Source: Roseomonas sp. (GTDB lineage Bacteria; Pseudomonadota; Alphaproteobacteria; Acetobacterales; Acetobacteraceae). Taken from it: a stretch of DNA of 64,000 nucleotides. Below the pieces are notes generated by a model that saw nothing but the letters and a program-made list of their open reading frames with translations, ran no database searches and was not told the origin of the DNA. Each line of letters opens with the position of its first letter. The stretch's first letter is position 1. Of this stretch, positions 44,199 to 52,527 are shown one piece after another. The DNA is taken from NCBI GenBank assembly GCA_031180725.1, contig JAPSLO010000012.1, positions 151,801 through 215,800 on the forward strand, given 5' to 3'. Position numbers and translations under genes: made by a program.

Positions 44199-45061
44199 GC
44201 CGCTGGGCCCTGGTGCTGCATGGCGGCCAACGCGAGATCCCGCCGGAGGAGCGCGAGGCGACGCGCACCGGCTGCGCGGCGGCGCTGGCCGTCGGCGCCG
44301 CGGTGCTCCGCCGTGGCGGCTCGGCGCTGGAGGCGGTGGAGGCCGTGCTCCGCGTGCTGGAAGACGACCCCGTCTTCAACGCCGGCCGCGGCTCCGCCCG
44401 GAATGCCGATGGCGAGGTGGAGATGGACGCCGCCATGATGGATGGCGCGACGTTGGATGTCGGCGCCGTCGCCGCGATCCGCGGCGTGCGCCATCCCGTC
44501 TCCGTCGCCCGTCGCATGCTACGCGCCGAGCCCGTGCTGCTGGTGGCCGAGGGCGCGCGCCGCTTCGCCGAGCGGCAGGGCGCGGAGCTCGCCGCGCCCG
44601 CCGCGCCCGCCGGCGGGACACCGCGGCAGGACACGGTGGGCTGCGTTGCCCTCGACATCGAAGGCCACCTGGCCGCCGCCACCTCCACCGGCGGGCTGGA
44701 TGGCAGCCATGCTGGGCGCGTCGGCGACAGCCCGATGCCGGGATGTGGCCTCTATGCCGAGGACGCGGTCGGCGCCGTCGCCTTCTCCGGCACGGGCGAG
44801 CACATCGCCCGCGCCATGCTCGCCGCCCGCGTGATGACGGCGCTGGAGGCCGGCACCCCCCCGGAGGCGGCCATGCAGGCCGCCATCCGCCGCGTGGAGG
44901 CGCTCGGCGGCGAGGCAGGCGGGATTGTGCTGGACCGCGCCGGCCGGATCGGCTGGACGCATAACGGGCAGAACTTCGCCGTCGGCCTAGCCACGCCGGA
45001 GGCGCCGCCGCGCGTGCATCTCAGCAAGGACGAGGAAGAGGGGGCGCTGGCCAATGCGTGA
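44195..45061 (+). CDS. iaaA: Isoaspartyl peptidase / L-asparaginase (Ntn hydrolase)
   Basis: 288 aa plant-type asparaginase precursor. The autocleavage site and nucleophile Thr lie in RQDTVGCVALD; ahead of it are LVLHGGQREIPPEE and FNAGRGSARNADGEVEMDAAMMDG, after it TSTGGLDGSHAGRVGDSPMPGCGLYAED and FSGTGEHIARAMLA. Such enzymes cleave beta-Asp-Arg dipeptides, the product of cyanophycinase, so its place between cphA and cphB fits a complete breakdown route. The ATG overlaps the cphA stop (ATGA) and the end overlaps cphB by 8 bp. The longer track ORF is an out-of-frame extension into cphA. Confidence 0.93.
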   Translation: MSRWALVLHGGQREIPPEEREATRTGCAAALAVGAAVLRRGGSALEAVEAVLRVLEDDPVFNAGRGSARNADGEVEMDAAMMDGATLDVGAVAAIRGVRHPVSVARRMLRAEPVLLVAEGARRFAERQGAELAAPAAPAGGTPRQDTVGCVALDIEGHLAAATSTGGLDGSHAGRVGDSPMPGCGLYAEDAVGAVAFSGTGEHIARAMLAARVMTALEAGTPPEAAMQAAIRRVEALGGEAGGIVLDRAGRIGWTHNGQNFAVGLATPEAPPRVHLSKDEEEGALANA

Positions 45062-45917
45062 CGGAGAGGCCCCGCCCCGCCAGGGCACACTGGTCGCCAT
45101 CGGCGGGCATGAAGACAAGCAGGGCGAGCGCCAGATCCTACGCGAGGTGGCGCGCCTGGTCGGCAAGGGACGGCTTGTCGTGGCGACCGTCGCCTCGCAT
45201 GAGCCGGAGGGCTACTTCGAGAGCTACACGCGCGCCTTCGCCGATCTCGGTCTGACCGACCTCGTCGAGCTCTACGTGAATGAGCGGGCGGACACGGCCA
45301 CGGAGGCGACGCTCAAGCTCCTCGACGGAGCGGCCGGCGTGTTCTTCTCGGGCGGCGACCAGCTACGCATCAGCAGCACACTCGGCGACACGCCGGTCTA
45401 TCGCCGCGTGCGCGAGATCCTCGAGACCGGTGGGGTCATCGCGGGCACCTCCGCAGGCGCCGCGGCAATGAGCGACACCATGCTGGTGAAGGGATCGAGT
45501 GCGGAATCCCACCGCATCGGCGACCTGCACATGGCCCCGGGCCTCGGCCTGATCCGCGACGTCATCATCGACCAGCACTTCGCGGAGCGCGGGCGCATCG
45601 GCCGCCTGCTCGGCGCGGTGGCGCAGAACCCGCGCGAGCTCGGCGTTGGCATCGACGAGGATACCGCCATCATCGTCCGCGGCAGCCGCTTCGAGGTGCT
45701 GGGCAGCGGCGGGGTTTATGTGGTGGACGGAGCCGGCGTCACCCGCACCAACATTGCGGAAGCGGAGCCGGACAGGACTCTGTCCATCCACGATGTGCGG
45801 CTGCATGTCCTCGCGGCCGGCGACACCTTCGACCTCGCCCGGCGCAGGCCGGCCGACTCCCCCTCGCTGCGGGAGGCCGCGGCGCTGGAGGCCGGGGCGG
45901 GCGCGAGAGCCCGGTGA
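45054..45917 (+). CDS. cphB: Cyanophycinase
   Basis: 287 aa S51-family serine exopeptidase that releases beta-Asp-Arg dipeptides from cyanophycin. The nucleophile is in the elbow GVIAGTSAGAAAMSDTML; GGHEDKQGERQILREVAR, FFSGGDQLRISSTLGDTPVY, GLGLIRDVIIDQHFAERGRIGRLL and GVGIDEDTAIIV are all typical. No signal peptide, so it is the intracellular form. The gene ends the operon. The next 83 bp contain nothing recognised. Confidence 0.94.
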   Translation: MRDGEAPPRQGTLVAIGGHEDKQGERQILREVARLVGKGRLVVATVASHEPEGYFESYTRAFADLGLTDLVELYVNERADTATEATLKLLDGAAGVFFSGGDQLRISSTLGDTPVYRRVREILETGGVIAGTSAGAAAMSDTMLVKGSSAESHRIGDLHMAPGLGLIRDVIIDQHFAERGRIGRLLGAVAQNPRELGVGIDEDTAIIVRGSRFEVLGSGGVYVVDGAGVTRTNIAEAEPDRTLSIHDVRLHVLAAGDTFDLARRRPADSPSLREAAALEAGAGARAR

Positions 45918-46000
45918 GAGGCGAAGTAAGACCTTCCCCTTCCACCGCGCGTCGGCCCGCCACTCGCCGCTTGGCCGGCACAACCGCACGGAGCGCAGGA

Positions 46001-46172
46001 TGACCCTCGACGTGGTGCGGATCCGGCGCGACTTCCCGATGCTCTCGCGGCAGGTGGATGGGCGCCCTTTCGTCTAGCTCGACAACCGGCGACCACGTAG
46101 AAGCTGCGCGCCGTCATCTACCGCCTTCTGCGCTTCTACACGGAGGAATATGCCACCTCACCTCAACGGAAT
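46001..46172 (+). pseudogene. SufS-type cysteine desulfurase N-terminal remnant
   Basis: MTLDVVRIRRDFPMLSRQVDG is the classic SufS start, with GGAGCGCAGG upstream, but a TAG follows after RPFV; LDN continues in frame and, after a frameshift, [19 protein letters not shown]. That is the first 50 or so residues of SufS; the PLP-binding domain is gone and sequence switches to a lon fragment. A duplicate scrap of a core gene, not the functional copy. Confidence 0.7.
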
Positions 46173-46706
46173 GCGCACCTCCATTCCGGGCGTCGCCACG
46201 GGCCTCGCCTGGACGCCCGTGGGCGGCGACATCCTGTTCATCAAGGCGACTCGGGTGCCTGGGAATGACAAGCTAATCTCACCGGACAGCTCGGCGGCGT
46301 GATGCGCGAGAGCACGCAGGCGGCGTTGAGCCTAGTGAAAGACCGCGCCGCCTTGCTCAGTAGCGATCCCAACCTGTTCGGGGCGAGCGATATCCACATC
46401 CATGTCCCCGCCGGAGCCACGCCGAAGGATGGGCCGAGCGCGGGGGTGGCAATGTTCACCGCCCTCGTATCGCTACTCACCCACAGCACGGTCCGGAGCG
46501 ACACAGCCATGACGGGCGAGATCAGCCTCCGCGGCTTGGTGCTTCCGGCCGGCGGCATCAAAGAGAAGGCAACCGCCGCGGCGCGTGCCGGGCTCTCCCG
46601 CATGCTCATGCCGGCGCGCAACCGCAAGGACCTGGAGGAGATCCCGCGGGACGCTCGGAACCGGCTGGATTCCGTGTGGCTCGAACGCGCTGCACGCCCT
46701 CAATGA
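46160..46706 (+). pseudogene. Lon protease C-terminal domain remnant
   Basis: [20 protein letters not shown] and FIKATRVPG, then after a frameshift near 46285 MRESTQAALSLVKDRAALL, SDIHIHVPAGATPKDGPSAGVAMF, TGEISLRGLVLPAGGIKEKATAA and MPARNRKDLEEIPRDARN. This is the Lon proteolytic domain with its Ser (DGPSAGV) and Lys (GGIKEK) still readable, but no ATPase domain exists and the frame is broken. The ORF of 135 codons in the track is only the last piece. A relic of a duplicated lon. Confidence 0.8.
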
Positions 46707-46950
46707 GGAAGACGAAGTGGTGCGTCTCGTCGAGGACGCCGAGCCAGGGATAGCGCCCGCCCTCGGCCGCCTAGCGCAGCCGGTTGCGGGAGAAGGAGTA
46801 GGCGCGGCAGCCGATCGACCAGGCGTCGTCGCCGACCAAGGGGTCGGCCAGCGCGACCGCGTCGGCGCGTCCGCGCGCAGCAACCGCACGCAGGCCGAGG
46901 GCCGCTCCTCCGTCAGCGCGGGGTGCAGGTCCCAGGGCAGCTTCGCCCCG
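46690..46950 (-). pseudogene. Unrecognised protein remnant
   Basis: Joined minus-strand frames read ADAVALADPLVGDDAWSIGC, RAYSFSRNRLR, a TAG stop, then AEGGRYPWLGVLDETHHFVF and LIEGVQRV. The text is protein-like with plausible codon use, but I do not recognise the family. The in-frame stop near 46771 and lack of a full-length frame indicate a decayed gene. Confidence 0.35.
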
Positions 46951-47036
46951 GCCGCTTCGCGCCCCTGTCGTTCGCCATCTCGTCCACCCCCGCAGTATCC
47001 GCCCTGGCCGGGGGACGGCCAAGGGCGAAGTGGTGG

Positions 47037-47310
47037 CTAAGCCCCACCCGCGCGCAGCCGCGCGGCGAGGCCGGGCAGGCCCTGCCGTTCCGGCGCGTCG
47101 AGGAATGCGGCGAAGATAGGCGCGCTCCGGCCGGGGTTGGCGTGTGCCGCTTCGGCCGAGGCGCGCATCACCTTCGGGTCGGCATCGTGCAGCGACCAGA
47201 GGAAAGGACCCGGGTGCGCCACGGCGACGCCGTGCGGCGCGAGCGCGGCGGGCGGGAAGTCACTCAGGTTTAACGTCAAGATCGTCCGCGCGCCGCACGG
47301 CCATGTCGAA
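47037..47310 (-). pseudogene. PIN-domain protein (toxin-like) C-terminal remnant
   Basis: ARTILTLNLSDFPPAALAPH, GVAVAHPGPFLWSLHDADPK and the closing FLDAPERQGLPGLAARL correspond to the second half of PIN-domain proteins (the LTLNLRDFP strand with a conserved Asp, ending with ERQGL). There is no N-terminal half with the first catalytic Asp and no antitoxin gene next to it. Remnant of a VapC-like or DUF4411-type gene. Confidence 0.5.
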
Positions 47311-47312
47311 TC

Positions 47313-48038
47313 TGATTGGGGGCCGGCGAAGGGGATGTGGCCGACCTAACCCTGAGCAGGACATATCGGCACGCCGTTTCATCGCGTCGGGTTGCTGCAC
47401 CATGATCGCAGAAGGGCCGGGAAGCGGTCCCTCAGCTATGCCTCCTCACTGTTGCGCAAGGTGGGGGACCGTGTTGCGAATGGATCGCCCGCGGGCGACG
47501 TCGTTCCATTGACCCTGCAGAACCCGCGCAATCAGCTGAGGCCTGCCCTCGCCATTGTCCTGCGAGTCGAAAATCGCGCCTTGCCCTCGGCCGGCGAAAT
47601 TCCCAAGGCATCGGGGAGACTGGAATAGTGCGCCACCAAAACTCGCACCGTTCCGCCGCGGGAGGCGTAGACAGGAGGCGGCCCGTTTCGTTCAGTTGCG
47701 CTGCGTCATCCTCGGCGAAAGTGCCTCGGTGGCCTGCACACGGCCGAATGCAATGAGCGCTGTCTCGCGCGCTCGGCAGAACGGGTTCGCCAAGACCTCC
47801 GAGATGGGTGGATTGATCGCTTGGAAGGCCGCGTCGACGGCACGCATCGCCCCGCGCCGCAACCAGCTCTTTTCGCAAGGGCCGGCTCGCCGGCGGCTCC
47901 CTTACCCTGGTGGCTCACATGCTCGCAGCAGTCGGCCTTCAGCCTTCTGTGCTCCCAGACGGGCTGAACGCCACGATGAGCGGCTCCCGCCAAGTTCGAC
48001 CCGCGGCGGCAGCCGCCCCGGGGCGGCGTTCGCGGCCT
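47313..48038. other. Gene-free stretch
   Basis: About 720 bp with no frame that resembles a known protein on either strand. Track ORFs here are short, Arg-rich and overlap in several frames. A self-complementary GCCGCCCC/GGGGCGGC sits at 48012-48027. Given its surroundings it is probably decayed coding DNA, but I cannot say from what. Confidence 0.4.
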
Positions 48039-48064
48039 CGGCCCGCCTGAAGGGAGGCGGGCCG
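48039..48064 (-). terminator. Strong hairpin downstream of the hypothetical gene 48093-48872
   Basis: Perfect 10-bp stem CGGCCCGCCT / AGGCGGGCCG with a 6-nt loop, 28 bp past the stop codon of the minus-strand gene. No U-tract. The intact terminator suggests the gene is still a transcription unit. Confidence 0.55.
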
Positions 48065-48092
48065 CAAAGGACAGGTTCTATGCGGGGCGGCA

Positions 48093-48872
48093 TCACACCA
48101 AATCGAAGCTACCGCCCGTCACCACATTGCGCTGCGTCCAGGCGGTCAGGTCACCGAGGAGATCAAGCGCGTCGTCCAGCGTGGCAAGATCGAGGGACCA
48201 GAACTCGTTGCCGATAGCTGGTCGGGCGGTGATCAGGCTCGCATCGGGGGCGAAGTCCGAGATCTGGGTGTTGTCGGCGGGGTTGACGCCCTCCGGCGCG
48301 TAGCGCGGCCAGAGATTGTAGCCCCAGTCCTCAAAGTTGAGGCCTCTTGAGGGCAGGAGGTCGCGGGACAGACGCACGCTGATCAGCGGGCCGGCAATCT
48401 CGATGTCCGCGGGGTCGAGGAGTTGGGGCGGGCCGCCCCCGGCAAGGTCGATCACGCTCCCCGTGCCATCCGGCAACAGGATGAGCACGGAGTCGAAGGG
48501 GATGCCTTCGCCAGCGGGCGGGTCGAGCTCGGTCAGGAGCTCCTCGCCGGCGCCGCGGTCGATACCCCAGACGTAGGCGCTGCCTTGCGTGGTGCCGATC
48601 GGCGCGGCATGGATGGCGCGCAGCACAACTTCGTCTGGCGCGGTGAGGACCGCATCGGCCACCACCACGTCGAGGTCGCCATTCCGCGGCCCGTCATAGA
48701 TGTCGAGGAAGTCACCGACCTGGTCGAGCCGGTCGGCGAGGCGAAAATCAGGCAGGCCTGGCAGCTGCAGGTAGGGCAGCTCGCGGAGCGTGGTGGACAG
48801 GTCCTGGAGGATGTCCTCGGCGATCTTGGACAAGCCACTGATCTCAAACATTGCATCGGAGATATTCGTCAT
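48093..48872 (-). CDS. Uncharacterised protein
   Basis: Intact 259-aa frame, acidic, without signal peptide, membrane span or Cys. It begins MTNISDAMFEISGLSKIAED with a helical first 60 residues, then a beta-rich Asp/Gly/Pro part (GDLDVVVADAVLTAPDEVVL, GSAYVWGIDRGAGEELLTEL, ADIEIAGPLISVRLSRDLLP, FEDWGYNLWPRYAPEGVNPA). GGAAGGAGGGC lies upstream of the ATG. I do not recognise the family; the middle reads like a repeated-strand extracellular or surface-type fold, which is a guess. It is the only apparently intact gene in the 46-50 kb debris. Confidence 0.65.
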   Translation of the reverse strand: MTNISDAMFEISGLSKIAEDILQDLSTTLRELPYLQLPGLPDFRLADRLDQVGDFLDIYDGPRNGDLDVVVADAVLTAPDEVVLRAIHAAPIGTTQGSAYVWGIDRGAGEELLTELDPPAGEGIPFDSVLILLPDGTGSVIDLAGGGPPQLLDPADIEIAGPLISVRLSRDLLPSRGLNFEDWGYNLWPRYAPEGVNPADNTQISDFAPDASLITARPAIGNEFWSLDLATLDDALDLLGDLTAWTQRNVVTGGSFDLV

Positions 48873-49119
48873 TGTCGCCCTCCTTCCTCAAATCCGTGTC
48901 GCTGACATCAGCGCAAGGCTGGATTGAGCACGAGCTTGCCAGATCCGGATTTTCCGGACCCAGCGCAAAATTTGGCCGGAATTTTCCGCGAATGCAGTCT
49001 CACGTCCTCGCAGGCCGGCCTACCTCGCGCTTCGCCTGAAGCTCCGGCCCGAGGGTTTCCCGAACGGCCCCGCCGAACGTGGCCGCCATCGTCGAGGGGC
49101 CGGACACGATTCGACCCGC

Positions 49120-49685
49120 GCACAGGCAGATTGGCTGGCCGGACAACACCGCCCTCTGCCTCGCGTGGTACCTGACCGCGCCCTTCGGCTGGATGGCGTC
49201 TTGGACGACACCGACCTGCTGTACCTCATCGCCGCGGCCAATGTCTGCGACGAGATCGTCGGCCGACGACACGGCACGGCGGAGCGCCGCTACACCGCCA
49301 ACGGCGCGTACTCGCTCGCCGAAGGCAGGATCGAGATCACCCGCAAGATCGCCGCTGTCATGGCCGGCGTGCTGGTGGTCTCGGGCGGGCGGTTCTTCGT
49401 CCACGCCGGCGCGCCTGCCCTGCCGGCCGCAACTATCACCTCCACCGATCTCCGGGGCTCGGTCACGGTGCAGGGGTCCCGGCCCAGGCGCGACCTCTTC
49501 AACGGCGTGCGCGCGGTCTACGTCGGTCCGGCCAAGGCTGGCAGCCGACCGACGCACCGCCGCTGGTGGCCAGCTACTACGTTGCGGAGGAAGGCGGCGA
49601 GGCGATCTGTTGCGATCTCGAGTTTCCGCTCACCACCTCCGCCGCCACCGCCCAGCGGCTGATGAAAGTCGAGCTCGAGCGGAAC
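49120..49685 (+). pseudogene. Phage tail protein remnant
   Basis: Three successive frames spell a tail tip/assembly protein: DNTALCLAWYLTAPFGWM, then AAANVCDEIVGRRHGTAERR, YTANGAYSLAEGRIEITRKI, GGRFFVHAGAPALPAATITS and SVTVQGSRPRRDLFNGVRAV, then LVASYYVAEEGGEAICCDLE and SAATAQRLMKVELERNRQ. This is the middle of a central tail protein that carries the baseplate; both ends are missing and at least two frameshifts are present. Evidence that a prophage once occupied this replicon. Confidence 0.7.
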
Positions 49686-49689
49686 CGCC

Positions 49690-49920
49690 AAGGGTATCGG
49701 CGTCATCCAGCCAACCCTGCTGTGCATGGGGGGCTCCCTGGTCTGCCTCGACCCGAAAGCCGAGAACGCGAAAAAAGACGGCTGCGCGCTTATGGCGAAG
49801 GGTTGGAATTCCAGAGCCTCTACTCCTGGGGGAATCTCGGCGTGGCGAAGACCTTGATCAACCCGATGGCCAACTTCGACCCGGACAGCGAGGAGCTCCG
49901 CCACGCGAAGGCGCTGCATG
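49690..49920 (+). pseudogene. Type IV coupling protein (VirD4/TraG) remnant
   Basis: AKGIGVIQPTLLCMGGSLVC then LDPKAENAK matches the region just after the Walker A of conjugative coupling proteins (GVGVVIPTLL, SVVVLDPKGEN). After a frameshift, KTLINPMANFDPDSEELRHA continues the same protein. It abuts the phage-tail remnant with no spacer and ends at a 2-hydroxyacid dehydrogenase remnant on the other strand. A trace of a conjugative element. Confidence 0.65.
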
Positions 49921-50416
49921 GCGAGCGCGCGTCCGATACGCCCAAAGCCCGCAAAGCCCAAGCGCTTGCCTTTCAGAGTCGTGCCGAGCAATTGCGTAGG
50001 GTCCCAGCCCTCCCACTGTCCGGCACGGACCAGCCTCTCGCCCTCGCCCCCTCGGCGCGTAGCGATGGGAATCAAGACGAGGGCACATTCCGCCGTCGAG
50101 ACTGGACAGGACGTCCGGCGTGTTCGTGACGACGATACCAGGCGCTTGTGCGGCAGCGATGCCGATGTGGTCGAAGCCCGCAGAGAACATGGCTAGGATA
50201 CGCACAGAGCGCGGCAAGGCGCCGATCGTCGTCGCATCTACTGGATCGCCTGCCGCGCACAGAATACCGTCGGCCCCAATGGCTGCGGCTCGTCGGGTGA
50301 TCTCCCGCATGCCAGGGCTCGTCGGTCGGGTAGAGGATCGCGTCGTAGTCGCGCGCGGCGCGCTGTTCGATTGCGCGTGCAAGTTGGCGCGCCACGAGCA
50401 GCTTCGGCCTGAGCAT
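49921..50416 (-). pseudogene. D-2-hydroxyacid dehydrogenase, decayed and truncated
   Basis: Three frames join into a GyaR-like N-terminal half: MLRPKLLVARQLARAIEQRA, then GADGILCAAGDPVDATTIGA, LAMFSAGFDHIGIAAAQAPG and VVTNTPDVLS, then AGQWEGWDPTQLLGTTLKGK and RLGFAGFGRIGRALA, where the NAD motif is visible. The frame is broken at least twice and the catalytic half is cut off at about 49920. Position and strand make it the former last gene of the LeuC/LeuD-AKR-Bug operon. Confidence 0.78.
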
Positions 50417-50451
50417 GGACAACTTCCGTGCGACGAGGGGAGGGGGCGCGC

Positions 50452-51435
50452 TCAATCTGCCCGCATGCCGGTCTCGCGAATGAAGGCCGTCCAGCGCGGC
50501 GCCTCGCCATCGAGGAGGGTGGCCAACGCATCGGCGCCGCGCTCGGCGGGCGCCGGCAGCGGGACGGCGAGCTCGGCAAGGCGCGACATCAATTCGGCGT
50601 CGGCCAGGGCGCCGTCCAGGGCATCGCGCAGCCGGCGCAGGGTCTCCGGCGGCGTGCGGGTCGGCGCAAGCAGCGCATACCAGACGCGCCCGTCGAAGCC
50701 CGGCAGCCCGGCTTCCGCGAAGGTCTCGACATCGGGTACCTGCGGCAGGCGGGCCGTATGGCCGACGGCCAGCGCCGCCGCGGTGCCGCCGCGATGGGCC
50801 CCGATCATCGTCGGCGAGAGCTCCATACAGAGGTCCAGCGTCCCAGCCGCAAGGTCGTTCATGGCCGGCCCGCCGCCGCGATAGGGCACCAGGTTCACCT
50901 CCATCCCCGCCGCCTGGAGCATGGCGGCCGTGGCGAGGTGGGTGGCGGACCCGGTCCCCGAGAAGCCCACTGTCACATTGCCTGGCCGCGCCGCCGCGGC
51001 CGCGCGCGCATCGGCCAATCTGCGGAACCCCGAGCGGCGGGATGCGCCCAGCATGCAGGGCACATCGGCGGTCCGGCCGATCGGCGCGAAATCGCGCCGC
51101 GCGTCGAAGCCGAGGGTGGGGAAGAGCGCCGCTGTGGCCAGCAGCGTCCCGCGATTGCCGAAGGCCAGCGTATGCCCGTCCGGCTCAGCGCGCGCGGCGC
51201 GCTGGCTGCCGATGCCTCCGCCCGCGCCGCCGACATTCTCGATGATTACGGGCTTGCCGAGCGGTCCCGCCAGCGCCCGGGCGAGCAGGCGGGCGAGGAT
51301 GTCGGTGGTCCCCCCGGGCGTGGAGGGGACGACAATGGTCACTGGGCGGGAAGGAAAATCGCGCCCTTGGGACAGTGCGGGGCGTGCGAGGCCTAGGCCG
51401 GCTGCAATCGCCAGCAGGTTGCGGCGCTTCAGCAT
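50452..51435 (-). CDS. Bug family (TctC-type) carboxylate receptor
   Basis: 327 aa from the ATG at 51435, preceded by GGGAGG. Signal MLKRRNLLAIAAGLGLARPALSQ, then SRPVTIVVPSTPGGTTDILAR, KPVIIENVGGAGGGIGSQRAARAEPDGH, GFSGTGSATHLATAAML and LVPYRGGGPAMNDLAAGTLDL. The track ORF start at 51531 lies inside the AKR gene and is not supported. Uptake component of the LeuC/LeuD operon, in addition to the TRAP system across the promoter. Confidence 0.9.
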   Translation of the reverse strand: MLKRRNLLAIAAGLGLARPALSQGRDFPSRPVTIVVPSTPGGTTDILARLLARALAGPLGKPVIIENVGGAGGGIGSQRAARAEPDGHTLAFGNRGTLLATAALFPTLGFDARRDFAPIGRTADVPCMLGASRRSGFRRLADARAAAAARPGNVTVGFSGTGSATHLATAAMLQAAGMEVNLVPYRGGGPAMNDLAAGTLDLCMELSPTMIGAHRGGTAAALAVGHTARLPQVPDVETFAEAGLPGFDGRVWYALLAPTRTPPETLRRLRDALDGALADAELMSRLAELAVPLPAPAERGADALATLLDGEAPRWTAFIRETGMRAD

Positions 51436-51481
51436 GTGTTTCCTCCCGATGTTGCGCGAGCTTTGATGCGGTGGGTGCCTT

Positions 51482-52525
51482 TTAGGGACGCTCCGCCTGC
51501 GCGCTGGCGGCGCCCGGAGCACGATCCCCACCGAGCCGGGCGAGGTGCCAGCCCGGGAACTCGGCCGGCAGGTCGCTCGCCGCGTTCAGCGCGTCCGTCT
51601 CTTGCGGCGTGAGGACGAGGTCCGCCGCGGCAAGATTATCGGCGAGCTGTGCCTCGGTGCGGGCGCCAAGGATGACCGACGCTACGGCTGGGCGGGCGAG
51701 TGTCCAGGCAAGAGCGATGCGGGCCATCGTCGCTCCGCGCGCCACAGCCACGGCCTCAAGCGCTGCCAGCACGCGTGCGCCGCGTCCCGGGTCCACAGGC
51801 GGGAAGTCGAAGGCGAGGCGGCGACCGCCGTTCGATCCCGCTCGGTATTTGCCGGAGAGATAGCCACCGGCGAGCGGCGACCAGACGAGAAGGCCAATGC
51901 CATGAGCGATTGCCTGTGGCACGATCTCGCGCTCCGCGTCGCGGCCAGCAAGGCTGTAGTAGACCTGATTGCTCTCAAAGCGGGACCAGCCGCGGCGGTC
52001 CGAGACAGCCAGTGCGTCGCTCATCTGCCAGGCGGGCTGGTTGCAGGCGCCGATGTGCCGCACGCGGCCCGAGCGCACGGCATCCTCCATCGCCCGGAGC
52101 GTCTCCTCAATGGGGGTGAGTGGGTCGGGGCCGTGGATCTGCCAGATGTCGAGGTGGTCGAGGCCAAGGCGCTCCAGGGAGGCATCGAGCGCAGCCATCA
52201 GGTGCGTGCGGGAGAGGCCGACGCGGTTGGCGCCCGGGCCCATGCGCAGCCGGGCCTTGCTGGCGACGAGGATATCGTGTCGGGGAATGCCGGTTTCGCG
52301 AAGGGCGCAGCCGAGCAGTTCCTCGGCGGCACCGAAGGAGTAGACATCAGCGGTATCAACGAGGTTGACGCCGGCATCGAATGCAGCACGGAGCTGGCGG
52401 GCGGCACCCTCGGCATTGGTCCCGCCGATGTTCCGCCAGAAGGCATTGGCGCCACCCCACGTCATGGTGCCAAGGGCAAGCGCGGAGACGAAGAGGCCGG
52501 ATCGGCCGAGTGGGCGATATTGCAT
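51482..52525 (-). CDS. Aldo/keto reductase
   Basis: 347 aa NAD(P)H-dependent (beta/alpha)8 barrel oxidoreductase. The catalytic set is visible: Asp in VNLVDTADVYSFG, Tyr in the same motif, Lys in ILVASKARLRMG and His in DIWQIHGPDP. Cofactor-binding SVILGARTEAQLADNLAA is at the end. It starts 2 bp after the LeuD-like gene stop, in one operon. It may oxidise or reduce the hydroxyacid made by the hydro-lyase. Confidence 0.92.
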   Translation of the reverse strand: MQYRPLGRSGLFVSALALGTMTWGGANAFWRNIGGTNAEGAARQLRAAFDAGVNLVDTADVYSFGAAEELLGCALRETGIPRHDILVASKARLRMGPGANRVGLSRTHLMAALDASLERLGLDHLDIWQIHGPDPLTPIEETLRAMEDAVRSGRVRHIGACNQPAWQMSDALAVSDRRGWSRFESNQVYYSLAGRDAEREIVPQAIAHGIGLLVWSPLAGGYLSGKYRAGSNGGRRLAFDFPPVDPGRGARVLAALEAVAVARGATMARIALAWTLARPAVASVILGARTEAQLADNLAAADLVLTPQETDALNAASDLPAEFPGWHLARLGGDRAPGAASAQAERP

Positions 52526-52527
52526 TG

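Noticed and set aside
46299-46706. Intact 135-codon ORF read as a stand-alone Lon-like protease
   Set aside because: It begins inside the Lon proteolytic domain after a frameshift, with upstream Lon sequence in another frame; it is a fragment.
48012-48027. Self-complementary GCCGCCCC/GGGGCGGC as a regulatory site
   Set aside because: Short GC palindromes are frequent by chance at this base composition and no gene starts next to it.
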